DNA of 64,000 nt from Canna indica (Eukaryota > Streptophyta > Magnoliopsida > Zingiberales > Cannaceae), in NCBI GenBank assembly GCA_034359265.1, contig CP136893.1, positions 46,449,501 to 46,513,500 of the forward strand, given 5' to 3'. Below are positions 55,450-64,000 of this stretch, one piece after another. The position numbers and the translations under genes are program-made. The notes under the pieces are model-generated. The model was not told where the DNA came from. It did no database searches and saw only the letters and a list, made by a program, of their open reading frames with translations. Every line of letters begins with the position of its first letter. Within the stretch, counting starts at the first letter, position 1.

Positions 55450-57719
55450 TGTAATATCTGAGATATTATGGCTAATTGCTATTATTCATGTTTATTTGTT
55501 TTCCAGTCTAGCGGGCTGATTTGAGGTCGAGTTGAGTTGACTCATGGTCTCTGTACTTGTCAATACATTTTTAATGCATGTGCTTGGACATAATTATGAT
55601 GCTTGTGTTGAGCATGGGGTTTAGCTTGGGTTGAGGGGTTAGCGAGTTTGGATCCGAGCTTGAGGTGGATAAGGGGGGGGGTTGTAAAGAGGGTTTGGGA
55701 GGGGAGTATAAACCCCCCCCCCCCCCCCCCCCCCAATAGGCCATGCGGCTCCTTGTTGGAGCCGCACAATCCATCTAGAGAGACGGGATTGAGAATTCTT
55801 GTTGTTTTCCGTTTCTATAGACGTGGGTGATGTTTTTTTTTCGTGTTGTCATGAAAGAGGAGGCCCGAGGATCCCCCTTTGTGGTGCGGCAGCCCTAGGA
55901 TTGTCCTAGGGGTGCTCGACCAAGGTGGGCCCTCAAGGTGTTCGTGACATTGCCTAAGAGAGTATGTTTATATTGATGAGTTTTAAATCCCTTGATTTGA
56001 ATCCTTGCCATGTTCTCATGATGTTGAATTATGTTTGATGTAAAAATTATGAATCTCAGCGTGTTGAATCTATGATTTTGTATGACAAGTTTAGATCTTG
56101 ATGGCATGAGTTATATTCTTGATATTGTGAAAGTATGAATCTTGATGTTGATGAAAGAACTTGATGCATGTTAATTATGTTTAGATGATAGGCTTTTGAT
56201 TTAATAATCATTGTATATAATGGATGTAATCTAGTTTGGCAATAAAATATTTTGGGATGATTATTGCGGTGATTTCTGATTTAACTAATTAAGCATGCTA
56301 GAATATAATTATGCTAAGATTTAATGTTGGATTATCATTAATAATGCTGAGATTTGTAACTGTTGTTGTGATGCGTGGTGATTTCTGAACATAGTCGTGT
56401 AACCTATCATTGTAACCAGAAAATATAGTCTGGAACCATAGGACACACTCTAGAAACCAGATTTGGCTTGGGTACGCCAGAATTGGGCTCAAACAGTAGG
56501 CTAAAAACAAAACCTAATTTCAAGAATTTAAATTTTAATTGTAGAATTAAAATTTAAGGGGCAAAATAAACTATTAAAGAGCCAACAAAAGAATTTAATT
56601 GAATGAAACAAAACCTCGTGGGTTGATGATATTGCGCGTCTGGGGTGTCGGGATCGGGCGTAGCGTGTAGCGGCATTTTCCCAGTGAGAAACCCTTAGGA
56701 CACCGTGGATGACACTTGACTTAGGTCTTGTGGGCGCCATATCTTTCATGAATGGCGGAGAGGCTCGGGTAGGAGCCGGTTTGCGGGCTTGAGCCCGAAA
56801 GATTGGATGGGTAAATCCCAACCCGTGTTTAAAAAGGAATAAGCTCGGATGGGCGAATCTCGATTATTCCCATTTCTATCTGGAATAAGTTCGGATGGGC
56901 GAATCCCAATTATTCATGTTTCTTTTTGGAATAAGTTCAGATGGGTAAATCCCGATTATTCCCATATTTTTTCTTTAAGGGTATGTTATGTGATAAGTTC
57001 GGATGGGTAAAATCTGATTATCCTCATAACCCTTGTGTGTGACTTGTATGCATTTAGGCATGGGTAGGCAGATAGGCCTGTTGTAAATTCACTGCTATGT
57101 GAATAGATTTGCCTTTGGGCATGAGATGGCCAAGTGGCCTATTAGTTAGTCATACCACAAGTTTTTTATTCTCCCTATAGGAGACAGGTGTATTCATGTA
57201 TATATGTTATATCTTTGTGGTTGGTTTTGTGGTGGGGGTTGGTAGAACCGCTCACTGAGTTCCTTTGGACTCACCCTCATTTCTTTTCTATTTTTTTTGC
57301 AGAGCCCGACCAGTGAGGTAGGCTGAAGCACTCGGCGCGACTGGAGGGGCAAAGGAGTACCATTGATCTCATAGCAGTCCTACTTAGGGGTCGTAGTCGA
57401 GTCTTGTTAGTATTTGATCATGAACATGGTATTTTAGCAGTTTTGGAGTTGTAGTCCTTTGGGACATTCATATGTTTTATTTTAGATTATGTTTCTTGAG
57501 AAAAATTGATAAACTTTTCGTCATTTATTTCCGTACTCTACTTGGCTTGTTAAACTTTATTTCTTAAAATAAAAACTGATTTGATTTCTCAATTGTAATA
57601 AAAACTTGTCTCGTATTTTTGCTATGTTTAATTTTGAGTTGACATGTGCATGGGATAGGTTGCGGGGTATAGGCATGTATATCCTGGCCGGTCACGCGAC
57701 CCTAAGATGGGGCGTGACA
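55450..57719 (+). repeat. 5' LTR of Gypsy-2 (2270 bp)
   Basis: From TGTAATATCTGAG to GGGGCGTGACA. TATAAAC (55708) is followed at once by a 22-base C run (55713-55734). TAAGTTCGGATGGGC-AATC units repeat at 56830-57020. The tail carries CCGCTCACTGAGTTCC and GCAGAGCCCGACCAG, shared with Gypsy-1. Confidence 0.88.
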
Positions 57720-57722
57720 ATG

Positions 57723-57733
57723 TGGTATCAGAG
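57723..57733 (+). other. primer-binding site of Gypsy-2
   Basis: TGGTATCAGAG lies 3 bp after the LTR end; initiator tRNA-Met type. Confidence 0.88.
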
Positions 57734-57934
57734 TATGTGATTCGGTCTAACTATGACCTAGTGTCTGTTTACCATATAGGTCATTGCTAGCGTATCAATA
57801 TATGGTAGGGTTGTGTTATGAGATCAATGGGCTAAGTGTGCACCTAAGCGCGGCTTGTGGTTAGTTTATTTTAAGATTCAAGGGTGAATTGAATTATCTA
57901 ATTATGATGTTTTCTTTCTAGTGATCCTAGAGTA

Positions 57935-58656
57935 ATGGACGCTTTTAATGCCGCATGGAGCGGTAGTGGCAGTAACTCCACAGAGCGTCGAGGTTGGGGC
58001 TGAGGCTGAGGCTGGGGCCGGGGCCGTGGGAGAACGAAGGAGGCCTAAATTGGGACTGAGGCACTGAGGCACGGAGACAAGATCCCATGGTTGTGCAGTT
58101 GCAGGCCCGAGTGGCTGAGCTGACTGAGGCACTCCGCAGGGAGCAAGATTTGAGACAGCAGCCGCAACCGGTGCCGGCAGCACCTACGGTACCGGAGGTG
58201 GTCGAGCGAGTAGCACTAGTGGTTAGAGTCCTCGGAAGACCCACGTATGTAGATTTTGTCAAATACAGGCCATCGGAGTTTACAGGGACAAATCAACGAG
58301 TGGAGGTCACTAGTTTCCTTGGGGAATGCTATGAGTTGTGCATGGAGCTCAGTTGTTCTTCTGAGACGACCGCTTGGATGATCGGGTTGCAGCTGAGAGG
58401 ACCAGCCAAGGATTGGCTTCACACTTGGAGGGACCGTAGAGCAGCAAGTGCACCACCCCTACCTAGGAGGAGTTGAGAGCCGCTATGGTGCAGAAGTACT
58501 TGCCGTTGAGCGTCCGAGATAAGCAAGCGAAAGAGTTCGAGCTACTGCGCCAGACCGATAGTATGTCAGTTATGGACTACGAGATGGAGTTCACCTGACT
58601 CTCAAAGTACCATCCCACTTTGATAGCCACAGAGATTGCCAGGGACAAGAGGTTTG
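57935..58656 (+). pseudogene. Gypsy-2 gag, first part
   Basis: An ATG at 57935 opens a Gly/Ser/Arg-rich N-terminus with stops (near 58000), then VVQLQARVAELTEALRREQD, KYRPSEFTGTNQRVEVTSF and LQLRGPAKDWLHTWRD, the retrotransposon-gag domain. A one-base shift near 58440 leads to LSVRDKQAKEFELLRQ and KYHPTLIATEIARDKRF. The reading stops at the solo LTR and continues with VEGLRLQITRL at 60274. Confidence 0.85.
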
Positions 58657-60273
58657 TGTTGGGTGAAATGGCACACTAGAGGGAGGGTGAATAGTATGTT
58701 TACTAATTCTTATTACCTAATTTCGGTTTTAATCGTTTCTTAAATTATTTAGGCAAATCGCTATTTATCGATTAGATGCGGAAGCAAAAAATAAGACAAT
58801 TAAGCACAAACAGAATATCAATACTAACACATTGATTTATAGTGGTTCGGCCCCAATGCCTACTCCACTACCTAAGCACCCCGCTTAGGATTTCCAAACT
58901 AAGTTTACTAGATTATATCTTATTTCCCTTACAATGAGGACTTTACACCGGAAAGTCTCCGCTTGCCAACTGAAGGCACTTTCACACCCGGAAGTATCCT
59001 GCCTTCCTACCGAGAGCACTCTCCCACCTCAACCTAAGGGACAACTAGAACTAATCCTAGTAAACTACGTTTACAACGGTGGAATTAAGCCTTAACACCA
59101 AGGCAACCACCAACCAAATCAAACCTAGCAACCTAGGTTTACACAAGTTTTAATACAATGAAAGAAACAAGAAATATACAAGTAATGGAGCAAAAAATAC
59201 AACAATATAAATACTTAGCTCCAACACAATGAATCCTAGCTCCTCTTGATGCCTTGATGATGAATCAAATCAAACTTGAAGGCAAACTCTAGGAATGAAA
59301 GCTCAGACTAGGATTTCTCTGAAAAATGGCTCAATGAAGGTTAAGAGTGATCAAAAGTATCTTAGGAATGCTTTTGCATGGGTATTTATAGATCTAAGAA
59401 GAAATAGAACGAAACAGGCGGCTCAACAGGCGGAAAACTAGCCGTTACCGCCGTTCGGTCGCATGCCGATCGATCGTCGATTGACCAGTTGAGCCATCAC
59501 GGCTTTCTGTGCTTTGTACGCGCTATTCGGTAGACCGATGGGTCGATCGAATGAGTTGTGGCTTCAGCGATCCGCGATCCGGTCGACCGGCGCACCCACT
59601 GCCATTTTTTCGACTCTGTCGGTCGATCGATCGACCAACCAAAAACTAGACAGACTGGGAAGTTAATAACTTTAAAACACAAATATTATATAAGGATTAC
59701 CCCCCATTTGGATTCAATAAAAATATCTAAAAAATCAAAATCCTTAAGAATCAAAATCTAGTTTTGGGGTCTAGTACAAAATTTCAAAAAACAGAAATTT
59801 TCTAATTTTTTCGGTCAAATATGGTTAGGCTAAAGGCTTCAAAAAATTCTTAAAAAATACCTCGTTATCTAATTTTAACCCAAGGAAAAATTACCATAAT
59901 TTTTTATGACAAGAAACTATCTAGGTCATATAGCCCTCCAAGGAGCTCCCTAGGCTTAGTGAATTTTAGGACAGTTCCGAGTTTTCATATTTTGGGGTTC
60001 GAGATTAGTTTTTGAGTTTCAATTACCATCATCATGATGATTTACAATTTTTCTAGACACTCTAAAACTAAACTCTAACTTCTCGAATAATCCCGATCGT
60101 CGACGAGCGTCCTTGCCGATTTCTTCGATTTCTCTGATTTTTCCGATCGGGGATGTTGTGCGCTAACCGATATGGAACGTGAAAATAACTCTTCATGAAA
60201 TCATTAGTTCCATATTTGTTATCATCAATACTAAAATTAAGACCAAGGTTGAAAACCTTAAGCCAACAGTTTG
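58652..60273 (-). repeat. solo copia LTR (58657-60268) with target-site duplication GTTTG
   Basis: A 1612-bp LTR, inverse orientation, TGTTGGGTGAAATGG to AAGCCAACA. GTTTG at 58652-58656 and 60269-60273. Taking out the LTR and one GTTTG rejoins the gag frame exactly. Minus-strand TATA at 59390-59383, palindromes at 59455-59640. Confidence 0.95.
59383..59640 (-). promoter_or_regulatory. LTR promoter: palindrome cluster plus TATA box
   Basis: Minus-strand TCTATAAATACCC lies about 65 bp downstream of GGTCGATCGATCGACC and TCGGTAGACCGA palindromes. Confidence 0.55.
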
Positions 60274-61262
60274 TTGAGGGGCTGAGGCTGCAGATCACTA
60301 GACTTATCCATTACACAAAGAACACTTCTTTTGCTCAGGTCATAGACGAGGCGCTCCGGAAGGAGGCATTGGTACCGACTGACAAGCATGATGGACCTCA
60401 GAAGAAAAAGTTTTGGCCCCAGCACTTAGGGGGTCGACCAACTCACTCTGAGGAGACTCGCTCGATGGTGGATCCACAGCAGGGCCGAGGACAGGACAGT
60501 GTCGGAAGCCGCATGGGTTCAGGACCGAGGACATCAATAGGAGGCTCACAGTGGAGGCCTAAGCCACAGCCGTGCAACCGATGTCACAAGAAGCACCGGG
60601 GAGCTTGATTTGGATGATTAGAGGCATGTTTTGGCTGTGGACAGGTTGGGCACTACAGGAAGGACTGTCCTGACAAAGGTAGTCAGCAACCTGATCGGAT
60701 TAGAGGGAAGGCACCGATGTTAGTGGGTTCAGTAGCTCAGAGGGGTTAGACTCAGGGCAGAGGATAGCAAGCTGGTGGTTCAGAGAGACCTACTGCACAG
60801 GTTTTTGCCTTGAACCGATAGGTCGCTAAGGCATCTAGGGCAATAGTGACAAGTAACCTTACTGTTGGCTCTGTTATAGCTTTTGTTTTGTTTGATCCAA
60901 GTGTTACACATTCCTTTGTTTCTGCATTGTTTGCTGCTAAATTGCCGCATAAACCCTCTATGCTTGATTTGCCTCTTGTGGTGTCTACGCCTATGGGCGA
61001 TGCTGTACTGGCAGAGACAGTCTTTCAGGGCTACGAGGTGGTCATTTGTGGGCATGTACTAATGGCCGAATGGACACTCCTATCGATGCTAGAACTTGAT
61101 GTGTTATTGGGCATGGACTGGTTGGCGGATCATTTCGCCTCAGTGGACTTCAGGGCTAAAACTGTTACCTTCAGTAAGCCCGGATTGCCCCAGATTACCT
61201 TTCAGGGTGAGGAAAGGGGAGACTCATTGGTGGCCATTTCAGCGCGTAGAAGCTACATCTAG
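60274..61262 (+). pseudogene. Gypsy-2 gag C-terminus and protease
   Basis: EGLRLQITRLIHYTKNTSF, a Gln/Gly/Arg-rich linker and a zinc knuckle CFGCGQVGHYRKDC (60627-60668, intact) in a frame separated by a stop at 60606. The protease (60846-61262) has VLFDPSVTHSFVSALFAAK, with the catalytic DSG changed to DPS, then MLELDVLLGMDWLADHF. The altered active site and stops show that it is dead. Confidence 0.87.
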
Positions 61263-61279
61263 GTAGTTGCCGGTCCTTC

Positions 61280-62545
61280 TTGGCCTTTGTGTCTGTGGTA
61301 GAGGGAAGCGAAGGTGCGACCAGGGATATTGAGGAGACGCCAGTGGTATGCGGGTTCTCCGATGTTTTCCCTGAAGAGTTGCCAAGTTTACCCCCAGGTT
61401 TACCTTCAGTGGACACCAGAGATCGAATGACACCAGTTGAGTTACGAGAGTTGAAGTCCCAGTTGCAGGAACTTCTTGATTTGGATTTCATACGCCTGAG
61501 TGTTTCGCCTTGGGGTGCTCCAGTGCTCTTCATGAAAAAGAAGGATGGGACCTTGCGAATGTACATCGATTACCGGCAACTTAACAAGGTGACAGTGAAG
61601 AATCGTTACCCGCTGCCCAGGATTGATGACTTGTTTGATCAGCTTCAAGGGGCTCAGTGGTTTTCTAAGATTGACCTGCGATCAGGGTACCACTAGTTGA
61701 GGATCCAGGATAGTGACATCCCTAAGACTGCTTTCAAATCGAGGTATGGCCATTTTGAGTTTCTAGTTATGTCCTTTGGACTGACAAATGCACCAGCAAC
61801 ATTTATGGACCTGATGAATTGAGTGTTCAGAGAATACTTGGATAGATTTGTGATTGTATTCATAGATGATAATCTAATATATTCCGAGAGTTGGGAGGAG
61901 CATGCTGAGCATTTGAGGATGGTTTTGGAGACTCTCAGGGAGCACAAGTTATATGCCAAATTTTCCAAGTGCGAGTTTTGGCTAGAGAGTGTAGGGTTCC
62001 TTGGCCACGTGATGTCGAGGGAAGGGGTAAAGGTGAACCCTACGAAGATAGAAGCAGTTCAGAATTGGATGCGGCCGACTAATGTCACAAAAATTTGTAG
62101 CTTCTTGGGATTGGCAGGTTATTATAGGAAATTCGTGTAGAAGTTCCCCATGATTGCCGCACCATTGACCCGCCTGACCCAGAAGAAAGTCAAGTTCGTG
62201 TGGGGTAATAAGTGTGAGGAGAGCTTTCAGAAGCTCAGCGTCTCTTTGGCGTTGGCACCGGTTCTAGCCGTACCATCGGGCTCAGGAGGGTTTGTTATTT
62301 ATTATGATGTCTCTCGAGTCGGCTTGTGTTGTATTTTAATGCAGAATGACAGGGTGATAGCTTATGCATCCCGTTAGTTGAAGGTCCACGAGACGAATTA
62401 CCTGACTCATGATCTTGAGCTGGCAGCGGTGGTGTTCGCATTGAAGCTGTGGCGTCACTACCTTTATGGTGAGGCCTGTGAGATATACACTGATCATAAG
62501 AGTCTCCAGTATTTGCTCACCCAGAAGGAGTTGAACCTGAGGCAA
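61280..62545 (+). pseudogene. Gypsy-2 reverse transcriptase and RNase H, broken
   Basis: RT blocks: [57 protein letters not shown], a stop after SGYH (61696), [12 protein letters not shown], a stop, and FIDDNLIYS (about 61865; Ile replaced by Asn after the Asp pair). RNase H: FVIYYDVSRVGLCCIL (Asp kept, DAS changed to DVS), YASR and a stop, then [20 protein letters not shown] and [18 protein letters not shown]. The reading ends at a deletion near 62548. Confidence 0.9.
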
Positions 62546-62549
62546 AAAA

Positions 62550-63061
62550 GGTGAAGGTAATTAGGGAAATGTTGTTGGCAGCTCAGAGTCGCCAGAAAAT
62601 ATATGTTGATGGAAAGGCCAAGGAGGTAGAGTTTGTTGAAGGGGACATGGGTATCCCCTGTGAAAGGGGTGGTGAGGTTTGGGAAGAGGGGGAAGGTAAG
62701 CCCTAGGTTCATTGGGTCGTTCCCTATTCTCAAACATTGGGGAGGAGTGGCATATGAGTTGGCCTTACCACCCAATATGGACCGAGTGCATCCAGTGTTC
62801 CATGTATCTATGCTAAAGAAGTATGTTTGGGATGAGTCGCATGTGATTGAGCCTACCGCGGTGGAGGTGGATTTGGTAGTCTCTTATGACGATAGGCCGG
62901 TTGAGGTGCTAGACCGTTAGATTAGAAAATTAAGGTCCAAGGAGATTCCTCTGGTAAAGGTCAGGTGGGAGCACTATTCCAGGCAGGAGGCCACCTGGGA
63001 GGTGGAGCAGGATATGAGGGAGCAATATCCTTCGCTATTTGAGAATCTGGTAAGTCCTTAA
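62550..63061 (+). pseudogene. Gypsy-2 integrase C-terminus and chromodomain
   Basis: It begins VIREMLLAAQSRQKIYVDGK, which normally follows the integrase core; the zinc and DDE parts are deleted. Then WVSPVKGVVRFGKRGKVSPR, FIGSFPILKHWGGVAYELAL, PVFHVSMLKKYVWD and a chromodomain tail KVRWEHYSRQEATWEVEQDM ending YPSLFENLVSP. The CHD sequence is of the Tekay (Del) type, thought to direct chromovirus insertion to certain chromatin. One stop at 62920. Confidence 0.87.
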
Positions 63062-63459
63062 GCTTTGCTAAAATTCGAGGACGAATTTTCCCTAAGGAGA
63101 AATGATTGTAATATCTGAGATATTATGACTAATTGTTATTATTCGTTTTTATTTGTTTGCTAGTCTAGCGGGCTGATTCGAGGTCGAGTTGAGTCGACTC
63201 ATTGTTCGGTGCGAGCTTGAGAGCTCGGTTATGTAGAAATATGAATTTTGCATTTTTTGCTTGGGCATAATTATGATGCTTGTGTTGAGCATGGGGTTTA
63301 GTTTGGGTTGAGGGGTTAGCGGGTTTGGATCCGGACTTGAGGTCGATGCGGGTTAGAAAAGGGAGAGGGTTGTAAAGAGGGTTTGGGAGGGGAGTATAAA
63401 CACTCCCCCCCCCCCCCCCCCTTAGGCCATGCGGCTCCTTATTGGAGCCGCACAAGCCT
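63062..63459 (+). repeat. PPT region and truncated 3' LTR of Gypsy-2
   Basis: The 3' untranslated stretch has CGAGGACGAATTTTCC and AAGGAGAAATGA before TGTAATATC at 63107. The LTR matches 55450-55770, including TATAAAC and a 17-base C run (63405-63421), and stops after GGAGCCGCACAA. Confidence 0.85.
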
Positions 63460-64000
63460 CATCTTATGTTGGAACTAAGTATTTGTGTTGTTGTATTTTT
63501 GCTTCATTACTTATATATTTTCTTGTTTTTCATTGTATTTGAGCTTGTGAAGACCTAGGTTGTCAGGTTTTGAAATTGGTTGGTAGCATTGGTGTTTGAG
63601 CTTTAAATCAACTGGTGTAAATGTAGTTTGCTTAGATTAGTTGAGTTATCCTTAGGTTTGAGGTAAGAGAGTGCTATCGGTAGGAAGGCGAGATACTTCT
63701 GGATGTGGAAGTACCTTCGGGTTGAGAGCGGAGACTCTCCGGTGAAAAGATCCTCATTGTAAGGAAACTAATTGAATTCCTTAGCGGGGTGAAAACTAAT
63801 TGTAAGGAAACGTCCTCTCCGGTGAAAAATAGTAAAGCTAGTTTGAAAATTCTTAGCGGGGTGTTTAGGTATTGGAGTAGGCATTAGGGCCGAACTACTA
63901 TAAATCTATCTTGTTAGCATTGCCTTTAGTTGAGTGTGATTAGCTTGTTCTTTCTTTGATTATCTTGTTGCTTAATCACTAATCTTTTCTAACTTGATAA
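63460..64000 (+). repeat. copia LTR, second part (R/U5), continues past the window
   Basis: Matches the R/U5 part of the solo LTR at 50530-50960 (TTTGGAGCTAAG, GGTAGGAAGGCG, GGGCCGAACCACTATAAAT). A local scrambled duplication lies at 63735-63840: CTCTCCGGTGAAAA and AACTAATTG each occur twice. Confidence 0.8.

Larger units (their letters stand above)
55450..63459 (+). mobile_element. Gypsy-2, Tekay-type chromovirus, integrase core deleted, nested solo LTR
   Basis: 5' LTR 55450-57719, PBS at 57723, gag, a solo copia LTR (58657-60268), rest of gag with zinc knuckle, protease, RT, RNase H, chromodomain, PPT and a truncated 3' LTR (63107-63459). AACGA at 55445-55449 is the target-site candidate; the partner was lost with the 3' LTR. 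Confidence 0.88.

Overview
This 64 kb window is plant nuclear DNA, almost certainly from a large, retrotransposon-rich angiosperm genome. It contains spliced transposase genes, Ty1/copia and Ty3/gypsy (Tekay-type chromovirus) LTR retrotransposons primed by initiator tRNA-Met, CACTA and PIF/Harbinger DNA transposons, and captured plant exon fragments. I cannot name the species. I find no intact host gene, no rRNA or tRNA gene and no CRISPR. Essentially every base belongs to a transposable element, and most elements are broken and nested in one another.

Layout, left to right. (1) 1-4164: the 5' end of a minus-strand copia element (Copia-A) with its 5' LTR. (2) 4165-9825: a defective CACTA element (CACTA-1, reading leftwards) whose TNP2-like gene has lost its catalytic core. 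It is split by a solo LTR (7101-8338) with a perfect target-site duplication. (3) 9857-12611: termini of two more CACTA copies, one of them an inverted relative of CACTA-1. (4) 12612-33697: one old minus-strand copia (Copia-D1) cut into pieces by a gypsy LTR fragment, by a gag-only copia-type element (TR-GAG-1, 15097-28994) that itself carries a 7.2 kb Harbinger transposon, and by a complete 4.18 kb CACTA element (29089-33265) carrying host-gene fragments. (5) 33698-45545: a minus-strand Tekay gypsy element with a second gag-only copia (TR-GAG-2) inserted near its 3' end. (6) 45546-48776: a mosaic of copia pieces. (7) 48777-52820: a gypsy LTR split by a solo copia LTR with a perfect target-site duplication. 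(8) 52821-54828: the 3' end of a second Copia-D copy. (9) 54829-64000: a copia LTR split by a plus-strand Tekay gypsy (55450-63459), which in turn holds another solo LTR with a perfect target-site duplication.

How the parts fit. The gag-only elements encode just a capsid-type protein and must use reverse transcriptase and integrase from a related autonomous copia; Copia-A and the RT fragment at 46.7 kb show that such relatives exist. The Harbinger element carries the usual pair (Myb/SANT-like protein plus DDE transposase) and also a GRF-type zinc-finger gene. Nearly all LTRs of the Copia-A/TR-GAG group share a cluster of GGTCGACC-type palindromes directly upstream of a TATA box, which is the most striking unexplained regulatory-looking signal here.

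The observations most worth following are these palindromic promoter clusters, the GRF gene inside Harbinger, the gene fragments in the complete CACTA element, and the gag-only copia family with one intact 494-codon gag.
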